A stretch of 64,000 nucleotides of DNA, taken from contig CM035807.1 of NCBI GenBank assembly GCA_020466095.1, forward strand, positions 55,846,555 through 55,910,554, in the 5' to 3' direction. Below the pieces are notes generated by a model. That model saw only the letters and a program-made list of their open reading frames with translations. It was not told the origin of the DNA and ran no database searches. The DNA is from Chlorops oryzae (lineage: Eukaryota; Arthropoda; Insecta; Diptera; Chloropidae). Positions 10,568 through 22,343 of this stretch are shown here, in pieces. Both the position numbers and the translations under genes were made by a program. Within the stretch, counting starts at the first letter, position 1. Each line of letters opens with the position of its first letter.

Positions 10568-11800
10568 TTATAATTTGGGGGTTTGCCTTTTTGCTTTTTC
10601 TTTAGCTTTTTCCAACAAAATTCCTGCACGTTTTTGAGCTTTCTGAAGTTTGAATCTAAGCTCGGCTTTATAATCGTCTATATTGTAAATCGGATCTACT
10701 TTACCAGTTAACATGAAATCATAAGGGACTGCTGTCTTTCCGTATACTAACTCAAATGGTGTGTATCCATGAGTGGTTGCTGGCGTCGTATTGTAACAAT
10801 ACGTGAAATATTTGAGCCAGTGGTCCCAATCTAATTTGTCTGTAGATAAGTATGATCTTATGTACTCATTGAATGTTCTGTGCGAGCGTTCAATGGTGCC
10901 TAGTGTTTGATGGTGGTATGCTGTAGATGTTTTATTTTCAATTTTCAATAACTCGAATAATTGATTTTTATATTCGGTGCCCATGTCAGTGATGATTTGC
11001 TGAATGGGTCCATGGACTAATATGCAGTTTTCGACTATTGCTTTGGCAATTGTATTTGCAGATTTATTTGGAATAGCTACTGTAACAAGAAATTTGGATA
11101 AGTCACAAATTATAGCCAGAGCATACTCGTTGCCGTTGAAGGATCTAGGGAGAGGTCCTACGGTGTCGATCTGTACTACATCAAAAGCTTTTACTGGTGT
11201 TTTGGTGGTAACCAGTGGTTCTATATTATTTTTGCCGTGTTTGTTTTGTTAACATTTTTCGCATTTTCTGACATAGGACTTCACGTCTGAAGCCATGCCT
11301 TTCCATGAATAAAATCGTCTGAGTTTTGTTAAAAGTCGAGTGACACCTGGGTGGCCTCCAAAGACAGGGTCTTCGTGAAATTTTTTCAAAATTTATAATT
11401 TCTGGGTTTGTGAAGTGATTTCAATAGCTTTTTGTGTTATCGCTATAGTTACCTTTTTTAATAAATTGTTGCCTACTTTTTTGAATTCCTCATTGTTTAC
11501 ATAATTATATAAATTGTCATTAATCGTGATTTTGATGCATTTAAAGTGCGTATTGCCAACTGCTGTTTCAAGTTTGAGAAATAATTGCACTAATGCAATT
11601 TTCTCTTTAGCAATGAACTCTTTAGCATTTATTTCAAATATTTTTCTTTTTCCATGGAATAAAATTAAATTGGAGGATTCTTCTATATTTTTGGTGCACC
11701 TTTTTTCAATAAATTTTAGGCTAGGTAGTTTTCTCACTTCGTTCGTGGTAATAGCATTATAAATTTTTTGTTTAGGAATTTTTTCGTCCTTTATTTTATC
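10568..11800 (-). pseudogene. Integrase region of the 412/mdg1-like element
   Basis: Read right to left: a linker open stretch (11393-11800), a zinc-binding domain (HEDPVFGGHPGVTRLL ... KCEKC, about 11365-11260) broken by a TAA immediately after CEKC, the catalytic core with IDTVGPLPRSFNGNEYA and IITDMGTEYKNQLFELL (the usual D-N-G is D-M-G), and AYHHQTLGTIERSHRTFNEY with the catalytic Glu, ending at 10568. The HHQTLGTIERSHR signature is typical of the 412/mdg1 lineage. The stop after the zinc domain prevents expression of one continuous integrase. The open stretch at 11801-11890 to its right belongs to the nested LTR, not to this gene. Confidence 0.85.
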
Positions 11801-12840
11801 TGTTGCGTGTCTGCTGGGGAGAAAGGACCTCTTTAAACGCCAACAAGGATTCAGTATTTTCCAAATAAAACACTCCTTTTCTCGTTGCAATTATTGTTCA
11901 TTTATTAAAGTCTTGTTAATATTCTATTCGATCTTACTTTACTGCCCTAATTCCCTAGCTAACACTGAGATCCACACTTTGTCGTCCTGGCTCGTAAGTA
12001 GGTGCGCCAAAGTTGAGATCTTCTTAATACTTCGAATGCTAATCGATGATAAGTCCATTTTGTCCATCGAACTTCGCTTTTATAGTCCGATATTGCTCCG
12101 TCCGCAATATCGATAGTTGCTAGCGTCATAGATTTCTTCCTCAGCTAACCTCCCCGCTAGCGTCCCTTGGTCACCGTCTATTCTGCATTTCGGCGTTTTC
12201 CGGCGATTGCATAAGTGCCGTTATCTTCTATTTTCGTCGTGCCATGTATTTACAATCAGCTAAACATGCCGATCACTCCAAAACCCATTCGACATATGTA
12301 CGGTTTAATGCAAGCCAAGTGCACACACAAGAAGACGTACATAACGAAATGCAATACGAACAAGCAAACGTATGCCACAAACATCCCTTGTTTGTGTGTG
12401 GTCCACATGCTGACTCGGCGGCTCGTGTTCTTTCGCCTTTCGTCTGCCTGCTTTCCCTTTCGATCGATGGCCTTGAACGATCGATTCTCGGTTGACATTG
12501 ATATCGACGGTCTGTTTGTCATTACACGACTCTGTTGTTGTTGTTGCCGTCTCCGGTAACAGTGTCTCTTTTTATGACTTCGAACGCCGACCGTTGTTGC
12601 TTTGTTGAGGCGTTCGATTTCATGCTCGCTCGTGCTGTTGTTGTTGAGGCGTTTGATTTCATGCTCGCTCGTGCTGTTGTTGTTCGAGGTGTTAGGTTTC
12701 GAGCTCGAACGGTGCCGTTGCATTTGTTTATGATGCATTATTTATTGCACTTCTTTTGGCTTAGCGCTGATAGCGTGCCGTTGACGATAGAGCTGGCCGC
12801 GTTACGTTAGCGTGTGACGTGACGGTTTTGACTCACAACA
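11801..12840 (-). repeat. 3' LTR of the nested Gypsy element
   Basis: 1040 bp, begins TGTTGTGAGTC and ends CGCAACA on the coding strand. It contains a 48-bp tandem duplication (about 12609-12704) with the motif ATGCTCGCTCGTGCTGTTG on the plus strand. Open stretches inside it occur identically in the other LTR and are not taken as genes. Confidence 0.93.
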
Positions 12841-12854
12841 TCCCTCCCCTCTTC
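12841..12854 (-). other. Polypurine tract
   Basis: GAAGAGGGGAGGGA on the minus strand immediately precedes the 3' LTR. Confidence 0.85.
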
Positions 12855-13881
12855 GGCAAGTCGTGAGCATCACGACTGGTTTTCTGTCTGAAGGATGCGG
12901 TTGTTGTAGCCAGGCATACTTCATGCTTAGTTTCGATGATATAGATGAGGCGAGCTGAATACGTTTTTAATAATTCCAGCTGGTGTTGTTGATGCTGTTA
13001 CTTGAATGTTGCTAACTCGCTGTTGTAGTGGGCGTGTAGACTCTGTTCACCCATGTGACTTTGATGATGTTCTTAGCGGTGTTCGATAGACCGATGCTGC
13101 TGAAGTTTTTGTCGCTGCTGTGATACTGCCGCTTCTTGATCCATATTTCTCGCTGCAGTGTAGTGGATATCTCAGTGAATTCTTCATTTTTTATGAACTA
13201 GTGTTTTAGTTTTCGGGATACAATTCAAACGGTGTTACTGGCTAAATATTCTAGTTCTACGAAATGCTTACATAGGCAATACAGTTTTTTATATATATAA
13301 AATTTATTTTTTTTTATTGCGACCCAAAAATATTTTGTTTTGGGACTCTTACAGTTTCTAATACATCATATTCTTAAATTTGGTAGTAAATGAAAATACT
13401 TATATATATTTCTTCTTCCTTTTTAATCCAAAGTACTTCACTAAATCCCTTTTTTTTTCTTTTAAAAATTCATCTGAAGAACAATCAATTACTTAGTATA
13501 TGGCTCGACATTTTTGAGAGTGAAAATTATTTTAGTTCTCTCTTTTAACTTTTTTTTTTTTATTCGTCTCAAATACGATCAATTACATATTTAATATATT
13601 TAAAATGTTCAAAATTTTCAAATGGCTTTTTTTTTTTTTGAAAACTCATTTTTTTATACTCTTTTTTTTTATACTTTTTATTTTTAACAATTAATTGCTT
13701 ATTGCCTATATTCAGGATGATCGAAATTTTCAATAAAATGATTTTGGATTATAAACATATGTAAGTATGTGTCTCGAAAATTTTGAGGATGACATTGATT
13801 TTGTTATGCAAATGTATGGCACTCGTGTGCTTTAAATTCCAAAGTTCAATTTCTGTTTAGCAGTTAAAATATTTTCAGATA

Positions 13882-13916
<35 letters not shown>

Positions 13917-14159
13917 CTTTGAATCATGTGGATGCATGTAAATATGTATCGACATGCTTCTTTGCCTCTAGGCCATATAGCATGTGCCTTAGGAAAATTA
14001 CATCTCGGATTTCATCTCTTTTAAGTTGTTAAAAAAAATCAAAGTGATTTTGAGCTTTTAAGCTGTCTTTGGTTATTTCAATTAACCCCTTCCCCCTCTT
14101 AATGGGAGAATTGTTCTTTTTGAAACAGACATATGTGAAAATGATGCATCAATATGGCC

Positions 14160-14200
<41 letters not shown>

Positions 14201-14885
14201 TTTTGATAAGCTGGAATTGATGAAAATGTTGACAATTTTATGGTTCTTGTTTTTTTTTTTGTAGACCTTTTGGTATTAATTTTGAAAACTGGCAAAAAAG
14301 ATTTTTGTGAGTGAACCATGTATGTATGTATGATGTATACTTTTAAGTGCAATTTCGATACTTGCAAGACTACTCAAATTTCACGAACGGTATGCGCAGT
14401 TCTGTGTGCAATTGCTTTGGTTTGTAAATCGCGTGACATAAGTTCAGAAATTTATGATTTACTTATGTCGTAATATGTAAGCATGTGCATGCATGTAATG
14501 GATCTTCATGCAAATACTTTTTCGATGTGTGAATATGTGCATATACTTTTCAAATAACTTGGTATTGCCTTTATGCTCCTTCAAAAGTATGTGCACATTT
14601 GCTTGAAAAATTTAGTTTTGATTATTGAATTTGTATTTTGAATCTTACCTTTTATATTACCCTTGCAACGCTATTCACCTTCCTTCATTTTTGGAACAAG
14701 TTGGAACAAGATCCTTTCTTGCTTAAGATCGCGTTGTTTGTTTAAAATCTGCTCTTGAAGAATAGTAAAAAAATTCGTATAAGTTAATGCGCCCCTGAGA
14801 GTGTTTGTCGGTCTCGGTATGTATTAAGTTCGTGTGTTTTTTTTTTTTTGTATTTGGCGCCGTAAGGCACGGGTTATTGTTTTGT
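12855..14885 (-). other. 2-kb untranslated region with poly(A) runs
   Basis: Between the pol stop and the polypurine tract lie ~2 kb without a credible ORF. Long T runs on the plus strand (about 13881-13913 and 14165-14199; shorter ones at 13549-13561 and 13628-13640) are poly(A) on the element's coding strand. No env domain, cysteine pattern or membrane segment is visible. Many ATG-poor, TA-rich stretches and short repeats of tatgta occur. Confidence 0.6.
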
Positions 14886-17800
14886 TTATTGTTCTTTTTG
14901 ATGATGTCGCTTTATTAAGTTTTTGTGGAATGTTTTTTCTTTTCCTTTGATTTTCAATTTTACATTCACCGGCGTTGGAATTGATACAATCGAATAAGGG
15001 CCTTCCCAAATGGGTGAGAATTTATTTTTTCGGTTTTGGTTTTTTAGCCACACCTTGTCTCCCGTCTGAAATTCTCTTACTTTCGAGCCCTTATCGTAGT
15101 AACGTTTTGATTTCTCTTTAGCTATTTTTTGGTTTTCTCGTACTAACTGATGGGTGCGTTGGATTTGATATTTTAATATTTTTGAAAAATCGTCTGTGTT
15201 GTACAGTGGCTCCGGTTTTCTTTTTAAGTTGAGTGGAATGTCGGCTTCAAATCCAAAAATAGTTTTGCAAGGTGTTTGTTTTGTGGATGAATGTACTGTG
15301 TTGTTATGCACGTGCATAGCGTGGTGCAGCCATTCATCCCAATTTGTACCATCCTCCTTGACGAAATTTCGGAGAAATTCCGCAAGAGGTCGGTGACTCC
15401 TTTCAAGAGCACCATTGGCTTGGGGGTGGTATGGTGACGTTTGGGATTTCTTGATTCCCAGAATTTTGCAAACTTCCTTAAATAATTTCGATGTAAAGTT
15501 TGTGCCGTTATCCGTGATTAAAACCTTTGGTATCTGAAATTTTGATATTATCTCGTTGAAAAAGGATTTTGCCACTGTTGCCGCTTCTGCATCCGGAATA
15601 GCTGTGCAGATGAAAAATTTTGAAAAATCGTCTATGAATGTTAAAATGTATTTGTTTCCTCTCGATGTTTCCGGTAGGGGGCCTACCATATCCATATAAA
15701 CTTTGTAGAAGGGGCCATGAGCTATGTCTGTGAGTACCATGGGCATTCTTTCTACTTTTGAGCATTTATTCCGCTGGCATTTCTCGCAGTTTTTTATATA
15801 ATTTCGAATCTCTCTCTGCATGCCGTTCCACTTGTACTGTCGTCGAATGCGGAAATATGTTTTTATAGCTCCTTTGTGACCTCCTAATGGCCCATCGTGA
15901 AAATTTTTAAGCACCTCTTGGATGTCTTTTCTCTGTGTTAAAAATTCTGCTAAATCCTCTGTCTCTGGGTGATCTGTGGGATTTGTATCTTCCGATTCAT
16001 CTTTGCTTTTATTTGTCTCCGTATTTTCATCGCTCTGCTCTATTTTGGACTGTGTTTGTGCTCTTGTTACTACTGCCACCAGATTATTTTCATATGGTAA
16101 TCGGCTCAATGCGTCTGCGTTTAAATTATATTTTCCAGCCTTGTAACAGATTTCGAAATCAAATTCCGAGAGCTTATGGCGGAATCTGGCCAATCGGGAT
16201 GTCTGATCCTTTAAGTTTGCTATACCCTTTAGGGGCTTGTGGTCTGTGTAAACCGTAAAGGGGCGCCCTAAAAGGTAGCAACGAAAATTTTTGGCCGCCC
16301 ACACAATGGCTAAGAATTCCTTTTCGATGGTAGAGTATCTTCTTTCTGTTGCACTCAAAGCTCGGCTTGCAAACGCAATTGGTTGGTCGTCGCCCGGCTC
16401 GCCTTGCGAAAGTACCGCTCCTAGCGCTTCGTTGCTTGCATCCGTTGTTAGCAGGAATGGCTTAGAAAAATCCGCGTACTTCAATAGTGGTGGGTTGGTA
16501 ATTGCAGTTTTAATTTTCTCCACCGCGTTTTCGCAATCATTCGTCCACGTAAATTCACTGTCCTTTTTCAATAGTGATGTTAGTGGCATTAAAAGGTTGG
16601 CTGCGTTCGGTATGAATTTTCTGTAATAATTCGCCAATCCTAAGAAAGCCTGCAATTCCTTTTTGTTTTTTGGAATTGGGAATTTTTCCACGCATTCTAC
16701 TTTCCCAGGATCTGGTCGCACACCTTGGTCGGAACACTTATGTCCCAAGTAAACTACCTCTTTTCGTAAAAATTGACATTTTTCCGTTTGAATCTTTAGC
16801 CTATTCTCTCGTAGAGCTTGCAGCACTTTTCGGAGTCTTAGTTCGTGTTGCTCCAGGTTGCTCCCGTAAATTACTATATCGTCCAGGTAGACGAAACAGT
16901 CGACTCCTTGTAGCCCAGTCAGGACACTGTTCATGATCCGTTGAAACGTGGCTGGCGCTCCTGAGAGTCCAAATGGCATTCGCACGAATTCATAGTGTCC
17001 TAAACCCGTGCTGAAAGCTGTTTTCCCTCTAGCTGTCTCATCTACCAATACTTGGTGGTATCCACTCGCCAGGTCCAAGGTTGTAAAGTATCGGCTGCAA
17101 CCCAGTTGGTCGAGGATTTCATCAATTCGTGGTATCGGGAATACCTGTTTCACCGTAATTTCATTCAGTTGGCGGAAATCCACCACCAGTCGCCATTTCT
17201 TTTTCCCGTCTGTACCTGCCTTTTTCGGCACTAGGATAATCGGTGCGTTCCATGGTGACTTGCTTGGAGCAATTATCCCTTGTTCCAGCATTTCTCCTAC
17301 CTGCTTATTTATTTCCTCCTTATGTGCTTCCGGCAATCGATATTGTCTTATATTGATCGGTGCCTTTCCTGCTTCCGTGGTGGTTTCATGTTTGAGCACA
17401 CTTGTAAAACTCAGTTTATCGCCCTTTAGATGAAATACATCGGAATAGTCCTTGCAAATTGCAATTATGGACTGTCTTTCTTCTTCATTCAAATTCTCCT
17501 CTAATTTTAGGGAATTGATTAGCATATTCTTCCTTTCGTCAGCTTGACTATTACTCGGTGCATTTATTTCTGAAATGCTTAAAATTTCGTACTCCTTCAA
17601 TAACGAATATTTTACCTCCATTCCTTCTTTTATTTCGGTGTCCTTTTCCGACGCGTTCAGTATTGTAACGAACCCAATACCATTTTTGGGTTTCGTGAGG
17701 CTTTCTCCAATATAAATATGTTCTTCTAACAATTTTTTCTGCACGACTACTTCCTCCGTGAGTAGTCCTGTATTTATTCGTACTATCCTCGTGGATCTTG

Positions 17801-18874
17801 GTGGGATTCTAATCGTCTCTGCGGTATAGATTTTCTCTCCTCTTATCCTTAGAGGCATTGTGGCTACCAGATTACCTTTTTCTTTGAAGGTCAACTCCTT
17901 TCTGATGGAATCTAGTATAGTCCTGTTCCAGAGCATGTCTCTCCCCAGGAGTCCATCTGCTGGCAGGCTGCTATTCCGTGGCACCACGTGCATCACCATC
18001 TCCAATGCTGGAATTGCCTTGTGCTTCAATTTTATTGATCCAATCGTAGTCGAATTTCCTCCAAATGCCCCTCTCAAGGACTTCGTATCCTTTCGGTTTA
18101 TCGGAACGTCCTCCATCAGCACCTCTCTTTTAACCAGACTTGCCTCTGCCCCTGAATCGATCAATAGGGTGATGCTGCCGTCGATAGCCTGACTACAGGG
18201 TATTTCGATGTACGCATCGTCCTCTCGAGTCGCAGTTGCAGCGATCCAATTCGGTTCTTCTACCATTTCGATTCCGTCGTTGATAGCCTGCTCGCAGGAT
18301 AATTCAACGCATTCATCTCCTTTTGGCCCATTGGGTTCACCCGCCAAAAATTGTTTCGTGAATTGGAAAAACTCGCTTAGAAAAAAGAAAAACATCAGCC
18401 ATGCATTGATATACAACCTTTTCAATAGTCTTGCGTTTTCTTTCCATTTTTCCAATCTTTCCTTTGTCTTCGTAGCTTCCATCTTGCATATTGGGTATAC
18501 AAACACTTTGACTGTGCTCTTAAAAGTCACTCGTTTGCCCTTTTTCCTTGGTTTCATTGCATTAGTCTCCTGACCAATGTCTATAAGCATTTTCTCTTTT
18601 ATCTCCTTTTCCATTTCCTCCGTCGGAATTTCTCTTCTCGATTTTCCCCATTTTGGTAATCGATTTCTTTTTCCCAGACTGTCCAAAGGCACTTCTTGGC
18701 CCTCTGGCTCCTCCAGTCGTTCTGCGCCTAGGCATTTTAAAGGATCTTCTTTGCATCCTGGCTCTCCCCCTCCTCCTGCCCCTGGTTTGTGGCTGTTCCC
18801 CAGGGCAGGGTTTTGCCGTTCTAAAACTTCTTTTTGGGCACTCCAGTCTACCGGCCGAGACTGGGCCGCTGGGC
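14886..18874 (-). CDS. pol: Pol polyprotein (protease-RT-RNase H-integrase) of the nested Gypsy element
   Basis: One open frame without interruption from the gag overlap to the stop at 14886; it is entered by -1 frameshifting, so it has no own start. Counting from position 18692, the protease motif LLIDSGAEASLV is at about residue 175 (Ser in place of the usual Thr in D-T-G). Reverse transcriptase runs from NIRQYRLPEAHKEE to the polymerase box YLDDIVIYG at about 604, and RNase H includes LTTDASNEALGAVLSQ at about 750. The integrase zinc finger (GGHKG...CEKCQRNKC) spans about 934-975, and the catalytic D, D, E are in YMDMVGPLP (~1000), ITDNGTNFTS (~1060) and PQANGALERSHRPL (~1095). The C-terminus has a GPY-type module (WEGPYSIVSIP, ~1230). 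All catalytic residues are present, so it is probably functional. Confidence 0.92.
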
Positions 18875-20535
18875 GTTTCCCGTGTTAGGTGCGGGGATTG
18901 TCTGGCTACGCTGTGTCTGTTGTGGGCAATTTCGGGCTATATGGCCTACTTCTTTGCACATGAAGCATTGTATTTGGTTGTTTGTGTGAGGCATTCTCTG
19001 GTGGCTCGGTGTAGACCGTGGCTGCACATTCTGTTGCCTGTTCTCTCTTTTACAGAATTTATTCGTCTTATGGCCCTTCACTTGGCATTTTTCGCAGAAA
19101 AGGGCGACTAATTTCGCCCAACAGTCTTCCTCCTTGTGCCCCGCTTTCCCGCAGTGTGTGCATTCAGCTCTAGCTGGATTTCTTTCTTCTGTCCGTCTTG
19201 GAGTGTCTCTCCGGCACCCGGGAGTCTCGTCATGACCATATACACCACACGGCGCGCAGTATGCTGTGTTTCTCCTCTTTATGCACACATCCCTCGTGTG
19301 GCCTGGTTGTTGACAAAAAGCGCACACCAGACTTTCTTCGGCTGCGGAGCTTATTGTGTTTATATTGACTCGGCCTGATTTAAGTATATTTTCCGAACGC
19401 TCTGCTGCCTCTATCAGACCCTTTAGGTTTAGGTCACCCATGTTCACAAGTGATTGTTGTAAGGACTCTCTTTTAAGCCCAAAATGAAATGCTTTTTTGC
19501 TAGGTCGTCGTATCCCCACAGTACTGCTCTTGCTTCTGCGCCTCCCCATCTTTGGGTAATTATCATTTCTGCTTCATTGAGGTATGTCTCCATTCTTCCT
19601 CCGAACAAGGCCGCGGATTCGTCCTTTTGTTGTTGAGCGTTTATTATGTCCGCTCTAATGTCCTCTAATGTTCGGATTGTTGCATACGTTCGTCTTACAT
19701 ACTCTTGGAGTTCCTCCAATGTTTCAAATTTTCTGTTGTTTATCTGCGGGTACGCCGGTCCCGTTAGCTTTTGCTTCACTATGCGTATCGCCTGTGTAAC
19801 ATTTGCTCTGTCAATAGTCTCATTGAGTAGAGCGAGGCCTTCGATGAATTTTGACACCTCGTATTTGAATCCAGGTCCTCTAGTTCCCGTAAAACTTGGG
19901 ACTACGTCATGGACTATTCTGATGATATCTTTCATGCTTTGTTGCGTCGCCATTGTTATTCTGTTTTGTGTTGGAACTTCGATCGTAGTGGTGTTTACAG
20001 AAAGTGACTCTCTTCTTGTTGGCAGTGGGGACGTGCCGCAGACTATCCTTAATTCTCGTTTTAGATTTCCTATTTCTATTTTTAAAAAATGGATTTCTTT
20101 TTCCTTTTCTTTAAGATCCGCTTTATCCTTTTCTATGGATTCTGAAAGTTCACTCCCTACTGCTGATTGTAGAGCTTTCCTTAAAGTTTCGTTTTCGTCC
20201 TCAGCCTCTTCTATTAATCGAGTTTCCTTATCTATTCTCTCCCTTAGATCTTTGCAATTCTTCTGTAAATGTTCAACTGTCTCTTCTAGATCTTCTATTT
20301 TGCTCTTCGCGGAATCGTTAGTAGCGCTTACTGTCCGTTTAGCTGTATCGATCAGAAAAACTGCCTCTTCTAACTGATTACATGCGGATAGTGCGATCTG
20401 ATTTTTTATTAAAGTCAAAAATTCTCTATTCGGGTTTATTTCTCTTATTAGTTCCCACGCTTCTGCTTGTAGTGTAGTCGCATGCCCTTCAGACTCTTTG
20501 AGCTTTTGTTTCAGTTTTTCGCATTCTTTATCCAT
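18848..20535 (-). CDS. gag: Gag of the nested Gypsy element, in two overlapping frames
   Basis: The first frame (20535-19444, 363 aa from ATG) begins with an acidic, Lys/Glu-rich, heptad-like stretch (residues ~1-180, likely coiled coil), followed by a capsid-like domain that ends in WGYDDLAKKHFILGLK. The second frame (to 18848) contains the end of the capsid and four zinc knuckles: CAFCQQPGHTRDVC, CTHCGKAGHKEEDC, CEKCQVKGHKTNKFC and CFMCKEVGHIARNC. The two frames are related by -1, and an A-AAA-AAG heptamer lies in phase at the crossover (19492-19498). Either this copy has lost one A from a run, or Gag is made with a recoding step. The frame then overlaps pol. Confidence 0.85.
18850..18881 (-). 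promoter_or_regulatory. Gag/pol -1 frameshift signal, G-GGA-AAC with hairpin
   Basis: The heptamer GGGAAAC (18881-18875, minus) is in the zinc-knuckle frame as acG GGA AAC, 25 nt before that frame's stop. Ten nucleotides later CCAGTCT pairs with AGACTGG across an 8-nt loop. The -1 frame is the pol frame. Confidence 0.75.
19492..19498 (-). promoter_or_regulatory. A-AAA-AAG slippery heptamer inside gag
   Basis: Zero-frame codons gcA AAA AAG; a -1 shift here enters exactly the frame that carries the zinc knuckles. No strong hairpin is visible just downstream. Confidence 0.45.
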
Positions 20536-21091
20536 AAATTACCCTGTCCAACGGAAAACTCCGCTTATAAAAAGACGCATAACAATTGAATTTAACTCTT
20601 AAAAAAAAACAAATTTCCAACTTCAAAAATTTAAGATCAAAATTTTGATGTGAAGCCTGTGAGGCATATGTTATAAAAGTTTTGTTTGTGGACTTACCAT
20701 CTTATTCTGTTAGCTATTCGTCTGAAGTTTTATTTTCGTTGTTTGTTGTTATATATAAAAAATTTTATTCGCAAATCACTTTGTTTTTGGGTCCCTCTAT
20801 CGTTCCAAAATTGCGCTTATCATGCAATTGGATTCGACAGAAAAAAATCGGTATGATTATGAACGCTTTAGTCCTTTTCGTTAAAATACCTTTTGGAAAC
20901 CGTAGTTCCTCCCAGGCACCAATGAATGAAACGTTGTTCCTGTTCAATGGTTTCTAATGAAAAATTCTATAGCTCACAATCAATATGATTTCGACTTGGT
21001 TGCCAAATTTTTCGTTTGCACTTTTTATTTTAGTTAATTTTTTATTAATATTATACCTCAGGATTGTAGATTCTTCCCGACTATCCTTAGT

Positions 21092-21109
21092 CGTAAACCG
21101 GCTGCGCCA
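21092..21109 (-). other. Primer binding site of the nested Gypsy element
   Basis: TGGCGCAGCCGGTTTACG on the minus strand lies 4 nt inside the 5' LTR. Its complement ends in CCA as a tRNA 3' end should. It resembles the serine-tRNA-type sites of 17.6/297 elements; the exact tRNA is not verified. Confidence 0.65.
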
Positions 21110-21113
21110 TAAA

Positions 21114-22153
21114 TGTTGCGTGTCTGCTGGGGAGAAAGGACCTCTTTAAACGCCAACAAGGATTCAGTATTTTCCAAATAAAACACTCCTTTTCTCGTTG
21201 CAATTATTGTTCATTTATTAAAGTCTTGTTAATATTCTATTCGATCTTACTTTACTGCCCTAATTCCCTAGCTAACACTGAGATCCACACTTTGTCGTCC
21301 TGGCTCGTAAGTAGGTGCGCCAAAGTTGAGATCTTCTTAATACTTCGAATGCTAATCGATGATAAGTCCATTTTGTCCATCGAACTTCGCTTTTATAGTC
21401 CGATATTGCTCCGTCCGCAATATCGATAGTTGCTAGCGTCATAGATTTCTTCCTCAGCTAACCTCCCCGCTAGCGTCCCTTGGTCACCGTCTATTCTGCA
21501 TTTCGGCGTTTTCCGGCGATTGCATAAGTGCCGTTATCTTCTATTTTCGTCGTGCCATGTATTTACAATCAGCTAAACATGCCGATCACTCCAAAACCCA
21601 TTCGACATATGTACGGTTTAATGCAAGCCAAGTGCACACACAAGAAGACGTACATAACGAAATGCAATACGAACAAGCAAACGTATGCCACAAACATCCC
21701 TTGTTTGTGTGTGGTCCACATGCTGACTCGGCGGCTCGTGTTCTTTCGCCTTTCGTCTGCCTGCTTTCCCTTTCGATCGATGGCCTTGAACGATCGATTC
21801 TCGGTTGACATTGATATCGACGGTCTGTTTGTCATTACACGACTCTGTTGTTGTTGTTGCCGTCTCCGGTAACAGTGTCTCTTTTTATGACTTCGAACGC
21901 CGACCGTTGTTGCTTTGTTGAGGCGTTCGATTTCATGCTCGCTCGTGCTGTTGTTGTTGAGGCGTTTGATTTCATGCTCGCTCGTGCTGTTGTTGTTCGA
22001 GGTGTTAGGTTTCGAGCTCGAACGGTGCCGTTGCATTTGTTTATGATGCATTATTTATTGCACTTCTTTTGGCTTAGCGCTGATAGCGTGCCGTTGACGA
22101 TAGAGCTGGCCGCGTTACGTTAGCGTGTGACGTGACGGTTTTGACTCACAACA
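21114..22153 (-). repeat. 5' LTR of the nested Gypsy element
   Basis: Direct copy of 11801-12840; no difference seen on reading. 5' on the coding strand because the primer site and gag follow it to the left. The stretch 20536-21091 is the untranslated leader. Confidence 0.93.
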
Positions 22154-22157
22154 TATC

Positions 22158-22343
22158 ATTTTGGTTTGTTGCAGAAATGGACTTTGATTTGGACCTGGTT
22201 AAAATTTGTATAAATTGGTGATTTGAAAAGACTTATGTCTGAACCGGTATCTAAGAGAAATGTTGATATTGAATCATTTAGGGATGTTTTTATTTTGATG
22301 TAATTGTTAAGGTATAGATTAATGTGCAAAATTTGGGATGCTT
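22158..22343 (-). pseudogene. Protease start of the 412/mdg1-like element, truncated
   Basis: In the frame -1 relative to gag, SLNDSISTFLLDTGSDISLFK shows the retropepsin D-T-G triad with flanking hydrophobics (about 22275-22230). The frame ends at the nested insertion. Beyond it the sequence resumes in the linker before integrase, so the rest of protease, RT and RNase H is gone. Confidence 0.8.

Larger units (their letters stand above)
11801..22153 (-). mobile_element. Young nested Ty3/Gypsy LTR retrotransposon
   Basis: LTRs 11801-12840 and 21114-22153 (1040 bp each) appear identical, and TATC is duplicated at 11797-11800 and 22154-22157. On the minus strand: 5' LTR, primer site, gag (18848-20535, two overlapping frames), pol (to 14886), 2-kb untranslated stretch, polypurine tract, 3' LTR. 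There is no env. Intact pol, identical LTRs and clean target duplication mean recent insertion. Lineage within Ty3/Gypsy is uncertain; the RNase H wording (YSTIEKEFLAIVWAAK) resembles 17.6/297-type elements. Confidence 0.93.

Noticed and set aside
11913..12810. Several open stretches inside the nested Gypsy LTR, repeated at 21226-22123
   Set aside because: They are the same LTR twice; frames overlap on both strands, contain tandem repeats and low-complexity Asn/Ser runs, and show no domain.
15935..18573. Open stretches on the plus strand across the nested pol
   Set aside because: Antisense shadows of an intact pol with full motif content on the minus strand.
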